From contig JAQFVV010012398.1 in assembly GCA_028023455.1 (NCBI GenBank), forward strand, positions 10,219,160 through 10,283,159: a stretch of DNA of 64,000 nt, given 5' to 3'. The translations under genes and the position numbers were made by a program. The notes under the pieces were generated by a model, which saw only the letters and a list, made by a program, of their open reading frames with translations, did no database searches and was not told where the DNA came from. Positions 1 to 11,899 of the stretch are shown piece after piece. How positions within the stretch are numbered: the first letter of the stretch is position 1; the number at the start of each line of letters is the position of its first letter. The stretch is from Epiperipatus broadwayi. Lineage: Eukaryota > Onychophora > Udeonychophora > Euonychophora > Peripatidae.

Positions 1-304
1 GTACTTTCTTTAAAAATTAATTACAAGTAAATTGTGAAGACAAATATAAACATTTCATATCATTTGGAAAATCCATTTCTTTATTTCTTATTCCCAAGAT
101 CATTTTTTGAAAAAATGCTGATGAAGCCAAGTTGTAAGGAAATCAAAAGCTTTTTTTAATAAGATCAATTCTTATATTCCTACAATCAATTTCTTATTTA
201 TTATTATTGTACTTAATTGCTAACTATCTATCGTTTTTGTTTCAATTTTGAAGTTAATCTGTTTTAATTTCCATTCTTCTCTTTGTGAAAGCACGTATCT
301 AGAT

Positions 305-1107
305 CAGAGTTCCCTAAACTTTTGTAGGTCGAGATCCACTTTCAAAAACAATAATTTCTCAAGATCCATTCACTAGTAATTAATGTTTTAAAGAGAAAAG
401 TTGAATAAAATATTTAATTTTATTAATTTTAATATTTTTAATAAACACACTTAAAATACTTATACCCATTTATTAATTACAAGCTACATAATGAAATATA
501 TATAAATTATAGGTTTGTTTTCTATGTTTACACTTAAAATTATGAGGTGAATGAGAAGTATTGGCTTATTTCTTACATTCACCCATGACACTTTTTAACA
601 TCCATATCAACATTTATCATTTTCACATGCAAAGTGATTGATAATTGCAGGATTGGTTTTTAATTCCTATTATATCCGAAAGTCCCAACTCCACACATAT
701 AAAAAATAGTAAAGGGAAGCAATATTTTTAAAGCAGCTGTAAAAATAGTGGGATACGAACTTTCAACTGACAGCCAAAATTGCATTAGTTTTTTATGATT
801 AAAGGTCATTTTTAATGAAGGGTCTTAGGACAAATCAATTAGTTCTTCATATGAATTACATTCCAATTTTTATTGCATTAAGGCCTCATTGTTGCTCATT
901 CACAGGAACAACGACCCTCAATATATATCTAGAATGGGCTTTATGCACAGCAGATCATCATCTTCCACCACTAAATAAATTGTCATAATATTTTCCTTTT
1001 TCAAATAAACATGTAAAATACTTTCATATTTTAATATTTAGCACGAGTCACTTAAAATCACTCCGCGATCCAGCAGTGGGTGGCGACTAACACTTTGGAA
1101 ATCACTG
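305..1107. mobile_element. Non-autonomous hAT element
   Basis: An 803-bp element bounded by hAT-type imperfect terminal inverted repeats. The left end reads CAGAGTTCCCTAAACTTTTG. The reverse complement of the right end reads CAGTGATTTCCAAAGTGTTA. The flanking 8-mers are ATCTAGAT (297-304) and ATCTAGAC (1108-1115), identical at 7 of 8 positions and fitting the nTCTAGAn target preference of many Ac/Charlie-like hAT elements. No transposase frame survives inside, so any movement would have depended on a transposase supplied elsewhere. Internal wording such as 'gtaggtcgagatccac' near the left and 'gggtggcgac' near the right end resembles subterminal sequence of hAT MITEs. Boundaries rest on TIR plus duplication; strand is undetermined. 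Confidence 0.8.
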
Positions 1108-4100
1108 ATCTAGACAATAAGATACCCTGCCAAACAATAACATTTGTTCAGTGATAATGACCGCTATATAATCAACAAATAAGTTTCAATCATCAACAAT
1201 AGTTATCCACTACTCGCCACTCTACATTATTTATTTGATCATATTGATATTTACAGCCTCATTAAAATACTTGTAAATAATTTAAGTGTAACATTATATA
1301 TAAATATTCAAAATAATAAAAATATTCTTTTTTTTTTTTAAAAAAAAAAAGAAAATAAATATATATGATTTTATTTGAATTCTAACATTAAAATTTATAT
1401 TAAGGTAATAAATCATTAGTGACAACTTATCATTTTACAGACCAAAAAATTAAAATGAAGACAAAGATTAGCATGCAAGAAAACTAATATATACATGAGT
1501 TCAAAAGAAGGAAGAGGAAAAAAAAACTATGAAGCAGTAATATTGAAGAGTTAAGTCTCCTATCTCCTCCCACAACCTTTTTAAGTTTAACTTAAGAAAA
1601 AAAATTTTTTTGGCGCTGGAATAATTTCCTGTTGAGCCCATTTCTGATAATTTAAGAAACAGTGAAACCTTTTTAATAAAAAATAAAATAAAAGCCCCCT
1701 TCCCCTTCACATTTATTTAGTTTGTCTTTCCTGGGCTAGAACTGTCAATGAGGCATTGCTTGTTTTCATGGGTGTAAGTGTAGAATACTATCAAGTCCTG
1801 ACTTCATGCATCTCTGCATTTTCTGAAAAGACACAAACTTGGTTACAAATGGCTTCAGCTATTACAAGTAAAAGATTGATTATTATATTTACACCAAAAG
1901 ACTGGCCATTCTCCAAAATGAGTTCTGATTGATAGAAAGAAGATGAAGAGAAAGAGGAGGGGGTGAGAAGAAAGAGAGAAAAAATATTTTAATTCATAGA
2001 GGATGTTAGAAAACATAAATCTTACCAAACTGTACTAACAAAATTGGGTTCCTAGACAGGTGGAACATACAAGGAGAACGAATTCTTTTTTTTTTAAAGT
2101 GAGAGAAATGAAATTAGTAAAATCTCTAATGCTATATAGCAATTACGCAAAAAGAAAGGCAAAAAAAAAAAAAAGTAGAAAGAATAAAAACAAAACATTA
2201 AGAAAAACTCTGATTTTTTAAAAAAAAAAAATTAAATAGAATTTACTTAGCAGTCTAATAAAAATTTTGGAGAGAATCTCAAAAAGAGGAGGTTTAAAAA
2301 GAAAAAAAATTCTACAAATAGAAAATACATTTCATGGCAGATTTATAGGGGTTCTTAAGAGCAAAAAGAATTAATGCTTTTTAAAGGTGTTTTTATATAT
2401 ATATATTTCACTTTCAATAATATTAATAAAAAAAAAAAAGAATTCTTTCTTAAAATATTAGTTTTTAAAATAAAAAATTAAAAAAAAAAGTTTAAAATAA
2501 AATAAAATTAAAGTCATAAATAACATCACATTCATTCATTTATTTATTTATACATTCTAATAAACTATGAAAAACTAAAATAAGGTGTCTTGAAATCTAA
2601 AGATTTGTGTCTACTATTTTGCATTTCATCAAATATGTATACTACAAATGTTTATAACTAAAATTGAATAATAACACAATATACCATATACTGTATATAA
2701 CAGGCACAACTTTCTATACGTATTGTCACTGAGTGTAAGCCAGAGTAATCAATGGATGCCAGAAGGCTTGTGCATAAAATCCCCATCTAGTGCCTACTCA
2801 TCCAATATCCTCCTAGTTTTTGGCTTATGGCCTTCGTCAGAGAGGAGCCTTGGATCTGAGAGCACTGCAACGCATATAGAGAGTTGTGCCTGTTTTTAAT
2901 AACAGTTAAGAGCAAGCATAAGAAATAGTGATCATGTGATACTATATATACATGGAAAAAAAAATTAAAATTACTAAATTGAGCCCAAATGAAAACCTTC
3001 TCATTTTTTTTTTTAAAAAAAGCAAAAATAAAATGTTTATCAAACAACAAAGCAAGATCATAAGATATTAATATAATAAGTATATAATATATTCCAAAAG
3101 TAAAATAATATATTAAAAAACATCCAAAGTTGATTTCAAAAAAATGAGACCACTTTAATATATATTTAATATTAACTAGTAAACTTTATATTCCATTCTA
3201 AAATCAAATATTTATTTAAAAAAAACAATTTGCAAGAAACAATCCCCACTCTGTTTGCCTGGTATATAAACGTTGGTGGTGGGAATAAAATAAATATGTT
3301 CCATTGTTAAAAATGTTTAAGCAAATAATTTTTATTTTACGTTTTTTGTATTAAATGAGTCATTAATTGCATTGAAAATTAAGAATTCGGGATCTCAAAA
3401 AACGTAGTCGAAAGAATAAAAATTTAAGTAGTAAAGGAGAAAATATTTGTGTGACATTTTCTTTGTTAACACTCATAAAAATAGAACTAAAGTCTGAAAT
3501 TTGCTGAAATTGTGAAATAAAAGAGTGGGAAGGTAACCTGAAAAAACTATATAAACAAATTTATAATATTAGGGGTTCTTTTTGTTTTATCTATAGAAGC
3601 TTCCAATCTAATTTGACTAAGTAAATCTATGATTCCTCCCAGTGATGCTTTTCCATAACCATATCTTCATATTCAGAATGATGAAAGATGAGCAACTGCC
3701 CCAGGATGAGAATCAGCTGCAAGCTAGCTGAAGGAATCCATGTGGGACAAAATAGGCATTTACCATCTTATACATATAAGTAAAACTATGAACAGCAAAT
3801 TATAATTCGTGGCAGTATTTCTTCCATCAATTCTTTTAGGCTGGCCAACTTTACATGAGAAGTGATACAGACCAACACAAGTATTGCACATCAGATTTCT
3901 CCACATCAACAGTGTGTCAAGTTTCAAACTGGATAGTTATAAACTCTTTTGTAGAAAAATGCAATTAGATGTATTAGTTGCCTCTGCCTCAAATTGTTAG
4001 AGAAATAGCATCATAAGCAAGGGAACATGTTACTGATGTAACTTAATTATATTTATTCATAATATTTTTATGTACACTTTATGTAAAATGCTGCTATTAT

Positions 4101-6560
4101 CCTTTTAATATGACCTGATGAATCTTGATTTGATCTATCCCTTGAAAGTGATGTTCAGAGTAGTTAGTTAATGATTAACTATGGTGCAAATATTTTATAG
4201 ATGTAATGTTTTCAAGTTTAGTTTTTATTCTAAGTAACTTAGATTGTGAGATATTTTGGTAGAATCAATGTTATTTGCCAATCTTTGTTATGCTTTGTTC
4301 CAGATCATCTCCTACAATGAATTAGGGATGGAGCTTCTTACATTTATGGTGATGGATAATCTCTGTTTAGATTACTCATGTACACTAGCTTAAGTTCTGA
4401 TGTAGTCTTTATTGAGTAGATGTTCAGAAGATCCCTTTGTAATCATTGTGTCAATTGTCATAAGGCATTTTCATGCATACATCTCATATAAAAACATAAA
4501 TGGTTTTTTCTTATGGGATTTAGTTAGTTAAACATTGATTGTAAAGATTTGGAGTGAATATTAGAAAGTTAGTAGGATAAGGATTTAAATTAGGATCAGA
4601 CAGATTCATTGGATTGTATAGTTAACAAGAATTAATAAAAGACTTTGTTATGTTTTAATTCATACATTATACTTTAATTTGTTAGCAGATATACGAAATG
4701 AGTTTCACTCATGTGGATGTTCATGTACCATAACAACTATTTTTATTGTGAATATGATCATTAAACAAATAAATTACAACCAGTTTACATGAAATGATTC
4801 AAAATATTATTCATTTCTTGTCTGGTTCCAGGTTATAACCAGGTGGCATCCGTAGTGGTCATACTGCTATTGTACATATCATCTTGTACCATGACAATAC
4901 TTAATATAAACGTCAAGTATTTAAATAATTTAAGGAGTTGAATCATTTATGTCTGAGATTTTAAGTACAAAAACTAATTAATGTTTATAAAATAGTCCTA
5001 CATATACACTTTACATTACTTTATATAAAGAAGAAAACAACCACTAATAATAATTACTTGCCCCTGGACCACTTCCTTCAATAATGAATCTGCTTTTAGT
5101 GAAGAAACATCTTCATATATGTGAACAAAAATATACATACATACTTACATAAATAAAAATGTTTCATCTTATTTTACATATACAAAAGAAAAATGGGACG
5201 AAATGTGTGAGCACAAGAAATATGACATTTGCATATTAAGTTGTAGCTATTTGTTATTTATAAATATTGAACAATAATAATGTAAGAAGTTGTAACCTGA
5301 ACCAACTAAAGAATGCTAGTTCAACCAGAAAGACATGTTGATGATAATTTATATTTTCCAGATGTCTTTACTTGTTTGAAGTGTGTTTGTGATGAAATAA
5401 ATTTTAAGTATATATACATGTGTGTGCATGTATGTATGCTTTGCTTTGAAATAATAAGTTGTTGGGTTATAAAAGACAACATACTGCTTCTGAAACAACA
5501 TGTTTTTTTTCTTTCATCTCATTATATTCAGTCACTTAGATTAGTTTAGTTTAGATACAACTTCTCAAGAAATTCTCACAGCATAGGTCATCTCTTAAAT
5601 ATATAGTAAAGTAAGTTTCAAACAAGTGGAATTTTTCAAATAAATTCCATTGCATTATTTCTATAATATATATTATTCATTAAAAAAGGTAAAATGCCTA
5701 TAAGGATGATAATGCAAAGATTTATAATTTCTTATGGGTGATTAATTCTTCTACTTGTAGTGGCTATCTTGGCATTACATTCTAATTTTACATTAACTTT
5801 TAAATTTTAACATTTGAATTTTTCTTCTTCCTACGTTTTAACTGATTAGCAGTTTTTCTCGCAATTATAAATGACAGTGAATTATTTAAAATTTTTGGAA
5901 GGTACATTTTTGTAAGAAAATGCTTTAAATGCATAATTTAGATTTTTTGATTATATTAAAAATATTATAGGTGATTTTTTTAATATTAAAATAATTTTAC
6001 ATTTCAAAAAGAGACTTTATTTATGGCATATTGTACAAAATTAAGAATACAAAAGAGGGTGACTTCTGATGGTTGCATGTATTATATATTGCGGGTTTCA
6101 TGTGTTACATAATAGAAACCCCAGGCAATATCATTGTCACTGGGGATAAATTGAACATTATATCAAATAATGGCAAGGTAGATAATTAATTATTAACAGT
6201 CATAATAAAACATTCATCATTAAGGACAATCAGTGTTAACATAAAGTGGAAACTGGCTTATATTGTTCCCTAACATTCAAAAGACATAAGATTACATAGG
6301 CCTAAATGAAAATACAATCCAAGTTGACATTATGATTCAATAAATTACATGGGAATAATTGATACAATTTGGGTATAACAACAAAGGTGAAAGCAATGTG
6401 TGAATTGCATCCATGGTCACGATGCATTTTAAATAATGGAATGCTTGAATAATTGGGGCACTAAGTTATATCAGTGACTCAATCTAGACAAGTACAAAGG
6501 GATGTATAAAATACGAATCATACATAAAATTTGATGGTCCACCAAATCTGATATAAGGAA
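1108..6560. other. Gene-free AT-rich DNA
   Basis: No supported gene. The stretch holds homopolymer A and T runs, short TA runs (about 2395-2406) and several less AT-rich islands (about 2757-2905 and 3600-3960) that look like old repeat fragments but match no family I recognise. Reading frames of 60-90 codons here are low-complexity and carry no recognisable domain. Confidence 0.6.
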
Positions 6561-6957
6561 GATGGGTACATACTGGAACTTGGCTAAATAACCAAAACCT
6601 CAACAAATGATAGTCCATATTGCTGGACAGGGAAGTTCTAGTCTAAAGTTCTTGAAAGTGAGGTTAGAAAATACATAATCAGTTTTAATGTCAGATGGAT
6701 ACTCACTGGAACTTGATTGAAAAACCAGAAGTTCAACCAATAGGAGTCCACACTGCTGGGTGGGCAAATTACAGACCAAAGTTCTTGAAAGCAAGGTGGG
6801 AAAGACCATAACCAATTTTCACATTAGATGGGTTCCGACTAGAACTTGGCCGAATAATCAGAACCTCAACAAATGAGAGTCCATATTGCTGGACAGGTAA
6901 ATTACAGATTAAAGTTTTGAGGCAAGGATGGAAAGTCCATAATCAGTTATAACGTAA
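6561..6957. repeat. Three-copy tandem repeat, 133-bp period
   Basis: Three diverged head-to-tail units start at 6561, 6694 and 6827, a constant period of 133 bp. Each begins with GATGG followed by CTGGAACTTG or CTAGAACTTGG, then an 'aacctcaacaaatgagagtcca' type segment, a 'tgctggacagg' segment and an 'aaagttcttgaaag' segment. The third unit decays near 6957. It is a minisatellite or the internal repeat of a larger element. The adjoining 6000-6560 and 6960-7300 stretches are compositionally similar (less AT-rich) and may belong to the same unidentified element. Confidence 0.85.
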
Positions 6958-8170
6958 GCAGCACAAAGGAATCTGAATTAAGTGATGGTATTTCTGCTAC
7001 ATCTTCAATTGACCCCATGTCTGTTCTGCCAATTGGTCAGGGCAAAAATCTTTTTATCAATTTGTCTGGCTTTCTTGATGTATTTTATCAGATCTTCTAG
7101 AAAGAGATCCGTTCCCCTCTCGAACAATACCTTGCATCATATTGTCCAGATCCCATAGCTGATATAGGTGTCAAGCTGTATGATGGCAAAAAGCCCCTGT
7201 TCAAAGGCCTGGGTAAGCATTACACTAGCAAGGTTGGGGACGGACAACCTCCCCAGAACCAGATCCCAAAGGCACAACCACAAACTCATAAACATGTATT
7301 CAAAAAAAGGAACATAATGAATTTGATAAAAACATTCAAATAATATAATACCATATATTTTAAGAATGTGTGCACTAACATAATTCAATAACCATAATAA
7401 AGTATATATAAATAAAGACTTATTTTACTTTTTAAAAAAAGTATTCAAATTGTATTGTCTATTATCTTTGCATTTTATTCAATATTAAAAAAATTATCTT
7501 GTTTTTACACTTTTTTTTTAATGGATATAATGTCAATATTTTAGATTGCTTAATAATCTTATTCAGAGATCTAAAACAATAATTACATATTGTATTATTA
7601 TCAAAATATCACTTAATTTTTAATTTCACTTAAATCTAATTATGTTATATTTATACATTCATATATACATTATATATTTTATAATGAGACTCAATATACA
7701 ATATCTAAAAACTTTTTGTGAATGAACAATACATTTTTTTTAATTATAATATTTTAAACACACCCATATATATTGTACTGTTTATTTATATATGGTACAA
7801 ATATATTGGCATTTGGTAAAAGCTAAAAAGTAAGAGGAAATTTAGATTTTTTTTTTGAGTATAATTTATTTTGTTTAAAAAAACATACAATGAAAGTTAA
7901 ATTGTTCTTTCGTACTTTTTTTATGTAATTAGAAATAAAAGTTAAAATTGGAGAGAACAAAAGACATGCAGATTACTAATCCTGATAAAGTAAAAGAATT
8001 CAAAAAGTAAAGATAAGCTAAAAGAAAAATATTTTAGCTAATTAAAGATGGCAGAATTATGCTAAAAAAATAAAGACTTTGTAATTGAAAAATGATAAAG
8101 AATGTACAAGATTATGAACCTAAACACCATGATAATAACATGCACAGAAGTCTGAAAACTGAGCCTCTAG
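6958..8170. other. Gene-free, unidentified repeat then AT-rich DNA
   Basis: About 6960-7270 is more complex than its surroundings and probably the rest of the repeat carrying the 133-bp units. From about 7400 it becomes plain AT-rich DNA. No domain was seen on either strand. Confidence 0.5.
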
Positions 8171-8180
8171 TATAAAAAGG
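8171..8180 (+). promoter_or_regulatory. TATA-box-like element
   Basis: TATAAAAAGG is followed at 30-50 bp by a less AT-rich leader and, 141 bp after the end of the box, by an ATG in good start context (AAGATGG, 8318-8324). A perfect 11-bp hairpin (8229-8254) lies in the leader. This looks like a core promoter of a gene or of an LTR; no transcript evidence is available. Confidence 0.35.
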
Positions 8181-8228
8181 CAGAGACCAGTTGGACGAAT
8201 GTCTTGTTTGTCTGTTTTTTTCTTTGGC

Positions 8229-8254
8229 TGGTCTTGGATTATTAAATCCAAGAC
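8229..8254. repeat. Perfect 11-bp stem hairpin
   Basis: GGTCTTGGATT is followed by a 4-base loop (ATTA) and the exact complement AATCCAAGACC. It lies in the putative leader between the TATA-like box and the ATG at 8321. A perfect GC-containing stem is unusual in this AT-rich background. Confidence 0.7.
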
Positions 8255-8320
8255 CACTTCACAATGAAATAATCCTTCATGCAGGAGTAGACCGGAGCTT
8301 TAGCTGACATCGTTAAGAAG

Positions 8321-8421
8321 ATGGACACTAAAAAAGCTTCTGTGACTAGCCTTCGGAATAGACTACAAGATCAATTTCTAACTAATGGCCCAGCTCATTC
8401 TAACCCAAAAAACTATGCATA
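8321..8421 (+). CDS. Possible short first exon or micro-ORF
   Basis: An ATG in strong context (AAGATGG) opens a 33-codon frame starting MDTKKASVTSLRNRLQ, compositionally more protein-like than the low-complexity frames around it, and ending in a TAG at 8420-8422. The stop overlaps GTAAGC at 8422-8427, which matches a 5' splice donor. Two readings are therefore possible: a 33-residue micro-ORF, or a first coding exon ending at 8421 and continuing elsewhere after splicing. The TATA-like box at 8171 supports a real transcription unit. I do not recognise the peptide. It could equally be the start of a decayed LTR-retrotransposon gag, with the TATA box in the LTR. No downstream exon could be identified. 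Confidence 0.25.
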
Positions 8422-8427
8422 GTAAGC

Positions 8428-10500
8428 TACTACTTTTTCACTAAACTTACCGGTAAGCTATGACTCTTTATTATTCCCGATTGTGACTAAATTGTCGACA
8501 AACCATTTTGCAAACAAATCATAAAAATATGCTTATAATAGGATCCCGATATATACTTTCATATTATTGTTCAAGCGACTCTTGTTTGCCCCAGAACTTT
8601 TTAATTAATTATTTAACTGTTATGTTTTTTTATTAATGTTTCACATCTGGATTAGTGTGTGTTCTTTCCAGTTTATTTAATTAACAATTTAACATTAAAT
8701 ATTTTAAGCTGTTAGAATAAAAATATTTTTAATATCAATTTTCATTTGTGCGTTATTAATATTTATTATTAAATTTATTAGTATTAGTTCGGTGATATTT
8801 AAAAAGATAATTTACCTTTGCCAATATGTTTTAATAAGTTCCAGGAATAACAATATTTAGGAAATAATTCTAGTTCATGGTAAAATCTAATATCGATAAT
8901 TTAAAAAAAAACAAAACATATTTTCTTTTTTATTTACAACTTGCAAGACGTGCTGGCGACAGATTTTAGTGGATTCTTATGAATCCTGGTGCCCAGATCA
9001 AATAAATTAAAAGCTGATTTCGTCAATAGCACAATTTGTAACAAATCTAGGCTGAGTTGATCAGGAAACATAGTTATGTTTTTAAAAATAAAAATACAAC
9101 TTTCTTCTTTTTGACATAACTTGATCAACTCATGCATTTATAATGCATATAGAGGCCTAGCAAGATGGAAAATGTTATAATATATTATTTCATAATTAAA
9201 ATATTCAAAAAATTATCCTATAATTGTTTATTAAAATACATATATAAATGTCTACATATATATATAATATATCTGCACATACATGCATAATATATTTTTG
9301 AAATTATTTATTTCTTTGTTTTATATCACAATTTTCAATAATTATTTAATAAATTAAATCTCTAATTTTTATCTTATATATATTGTTTTAAATTATATCA
9401 ATGATAATTCATTAAATATTTTATTTTAATCATTATATTTTGAAAATCAAATATTTAAATTTTGTATTATAATAATCATAGTCAAATATATTTAACCAAA
9501 TATCCTCTTCCCCATTCTATCTTTGGGCTCTGTGGTTATATATAAGCTTAGTTTTTGACTCTGTTTTTAAATTATAAATGAATTTTGTCTATTGTTTTAA
9601 TTTATGTACATACTAAATGTTCTACAACCATCATTAATATATTCAAAGTATGAAGAATGAGTCTTACTTTTAACAACATTTGAACATTGGTTTTTGATGT
9701 TACATAACTCAATGGGAGGTAGTTAATTCCGATTTGCAATTACAGATATTTATAAGTTATTAATTATTTATTTATTATTATAAAAATATTTTTAAATTGA
9801 TACATGTAAATAAAAAAACAAATTATTTTTGCTTAGGCTGTTTTATTTTTAAAAGCTTTTATTTAAATTAGAATCTCTGTTTATTTGTTTAGGATAAATT
9901 TTGTAATCAAGATTTAACAGACTGCTATAAAATAGCTTTCCTGAAATTTTGTATAAACGTTTGAAATCGATGGCAATGCAATATAAAAATAAAATATTTC
10001 AGGTTGGTCATTTGATTTATTTACTGTAGAGTTATTGGTGGACCGAACTAAAATATGTTGATATTAATTCATTAAGTTTTTAATGATGTGCATGAGAGAG
10101 TGATATCCTAAAAGGTATTAATGATCAATTTTTACATTACTGTCATTTGCTTAAAAAAATGCTTCTTTTAAAATGGATGAAGTTTAATTTTTCTTTTTAA
10201 AAATGCTTTTTTAAAAAAAAAAAATGTTTCTTTCATAAGCAAAATAATTTTGGTGTGCTGCAAATTTCCTTTAAAGTATACAACTGTGACAATATTTTTT
10301 ATTCTTATTTTTCAATAGAAATAAGTGCAAAAAATATCCAAATACTAAAAAATCAAAAATAATACACATAAAAAATATTTTATAATAAATACTTTTATCT
10401 ACTATGCCAAGTTAAAAACAATATATAAAAAATATTTTAAAATAAACATTTTTATTTACTTTGCACTAAAACCCCCCCCCCAAAAAAAAAAAACAAATTT
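8428..10500. other. Gene-free AT-rich DNA
   Basis: No supported gene or structured element. It contains short AT palindromes, a pair of short direct repeats around 10370-10460, and a poly-C/poly-A tract at about 10471-10493 that immediately precedes the palindromic element at 10501. Confidence 0.6.
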
Positions 10501-10672
10501 TTCTTCAAACCCAACTAGGAATTTTATATTTAACTTGAAATAAAAATATGAGGTGTCCAGCAATCAACTAAATCAATCACTACTTTTTACAAGTAATTGA
10601 ATTAATTAATTTCAAGACACCCCAACCTTTTATTTCAAGTTAAATATAAAATCCCAATTTGTGGTTGAAGAA
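10501..10672. mobile_element. Palindromic (foldback) MITE
   Basis: Two arms of about 57 bp (10501-10557 and 10616-10672) are reverse complements with a handful of mismatches. Both contain the shared core TATATTTAACTTGAAATAAA (given in arm orientation), begin with TTCTTCAA and end with GGTGTC. The 58-bp centre is AT-rich. Structure and size fit a foldback MITE; no target-site duplication is obvious because of the adjoining poly-C/poly-A tract. Confidence 0.65.
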
Positions 10673-10921
10673 AGCAATTATATATTTTTGGCTTTTTCAT
10701 ATACAGCAAATGAAATTGTTTATTATAAAATATTTTAAATATGTATTATTTTTTAAAATATACTTTATTTATTGTATAATACATATATAATTACACACAC
10801 ACACACATATATATATATATAAAATAAATAAAAATATCCGTTAATTAAAAATAATATTGTAATTATAATTGAAATAATATTTTTAAACGGTTTATAAACA
10901 ATTCAAACAATCTTTAAATCA

Positions 10922-10962
10922 GCAGAAGTACTTTCGGTTACTTTCAAACCTGCCTCAACTGC
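10922..10962 (-). ncRNA. Hammerhead-like fold, PLE-1 left arm
   Basis: Reverse-strand copy of the fold at 11678-11718, with identical core, stem II and stem III. Just outside stem I it differs from the right copy and can extend the stem by one A-U and one G-U pair. Two copies facing each other is the arrangement expected of inverted PLE ends. Confidence 0.5.
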
Positions 10963-11130
10963 TATTAAATTCAAAAACTAAAAGCGGAAGCAAACGTCAT
11001 CAATTCAAATTCCACGAATCTCGTATTTTAATGTTAGAAGCTTGTCGATTTATCAAATGTGTTTTATTCCTGTTTATAAAAATTGCCTCTTTAATTTTTC
11101 TTTTACTATGGTTTCTCTCTTCATGAAGAA

Positions 11131-11640
11131 ATGAAGATTAATAATAAAAAATGGATATCTATTCCATTTATTTCAAATCCACAAGTAAAATTTTTTAAGG
11201 ATTTATATAAGAATGTATTTAATGTTTCATTCTACGTTCCAAACAATATTAACAAATTAGTTAATAATTCTAAGGATGTCATACCTATCAAGCAAAAAAA
11301 TAATGTCATATATCAAATTTTTTGTGATTGTATGCTATCATATATAGGTGAATCTAGGTGCAACATTGAGAAAAGATTGAAGGAACACGAATTGTTATAT
11401 AAGCGTGTAAAAAATAAAAATAATGGTGATTTAATATCTTCTTCAGTTTTCTTTGATCATGAAAAAACATGTAAACATAAATTTAAATTTAATTTTGAAA
11501 ATGTGAAAATTCTTCATGAAGAGAGAAACCATAGTAAAAGAAAAATTAAAGAGGCAATTTTTATAAACAGGAATAAAACACATTTGATAAATCGACAAGC
11601 TTCTAACATTAAAATACGAGATTCGTGGAATTTGAATTGA
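11131..11640 (+). CDS. GIY-YIG endonuclease domain of a Penelope-like element
   Basis: An open 169-residue frame corresponding to the C-terminal part of a PLE protein. Residues about 9-60 match the linker after the reverse transcriptase (ISIPFI then a KLV-type segment). The GIY-YIG nuclease domain follows: VIYQIFCDC at 59-67, YIG at 71-73, KRLKEH at 81-86 and a conserved E within KEAIFI further on. In PLEs this domain nicks target DNA for priming. The reverse transcriptase is missing because the copy is 5'-truncated, so it could not retrotranspose alone. There is no internal stop, which is unusual here and suggests youth. The tail of the frame lies inside the right inverted arm. Confidence 0.8.
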   Translation: MKINNKKWISIPFISNPQVKFFKDLYKNVFNVSFYVPNNINKLVNNSKDVIPIKQKNNVIYQIFCDCMLSYIGESRCNIEKRLKEHELLYKRVKNKNNGDLISSSVFFDHEKTCKHKFKFNFENVKILHEERNHSKRKIKEAIFINRNKTHLINRQASNIKIRDSWNLN

Positions 11641-11677
11641 TGACGTTTGCTTCCGCTTTTAGTTTTTGAATTTAATA

Positions 11678-11718
11678 GCAGTTGAGGCAGGTTTGAAAGT
11701 AACCGAAAGTACTTCTGC
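11678..11718 (+). ncRNA. Hammerhead-like fold, PLE-1 right arm
   Basis: Stem I is GCAG (11678-11681) with CTGC (11715-11718). It is followed by a core resembling CUGANGA but reading TTGAGGC, stem II GGTT/AACC with a 7-base loop, GAAA at 11705-11708, a minimal stem III (AG/CT) and an unpaired T before stem I closes. Two core substitutions (C3 to U, A9 to C) probably make it inactive. Hammerhead ribozymes are established components of Penelope pLTRs. The same fold occurs on the minus strand in the left arm (10922-10962). Confidence 0.5.
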
Positions 11719-11846
11719 GGATTTAAAGATTGTTTGAATTGTTTATAAACCGTTTAAAAATATTATTTCAATTATAATTATATATATATATATATGAATT
11801 AATAGTATTATTTCCGGGAGCTTCTAATGCAATAAAAATATAATAG

Positions 11847-11894
11847 CTAAGCAACTGACATTTCAGTACAATAATAAAGTTTCCTTTAAGCTTC
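11847..11894 (-). ncRNA. Hammerhead-like fold, PLE-2 main 3' end
   Basis: On the minus strand stem I is intact (AAGAAGCT with AGTTGCTT), and GAAATGTC and the second half of stem II are kept. The core has decayed to TAAAGGA instead of CTGAGGA. It is the counterpart of 13488-13537; the two copies together define an almost canonical ancestral hammerhead. Confidence 0.5.
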
Positions 11895-11899
11895 TTTTT

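Larger units (their letters stand above)
10860..11780 (+). mobile_element. Penelope-like element PLE-1 with inverted 3' copy
   Basis: A 5'-truncated Penelope-like retroelement on the plus strand (coding end and 3' tail, 11131-11780), preceded by an inverted copy of its own 3' end (10860-11130). The two arms are about 270 bp and nearly identical; I noticed only isolated mismatches, for example at 11719 relative to 10921. The arms meet the ORF almost exactly: the apparent start codon at 11131 is the first base after the left arm, so the start is not ancestral. Inverted partial terminal copies (pLTRs) are a known structure of Penelope elements. It is followed tail-to-tail by PLE-2 on the other strand. 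Confidence 0.85.

Noticed and set aside
2787-3050. 87-codon minus-strand frame
   Set aside because: Low-complexity aromatic and lysine-rich translation of AT-rich DNA, no domain, no coding bias.
6600-7388. Minus-strand frames of 71 and 83 codons
   Set aside because: The first lies across the 133-bp tandem units and the second in the adjoining repeat; neither shows a domain.
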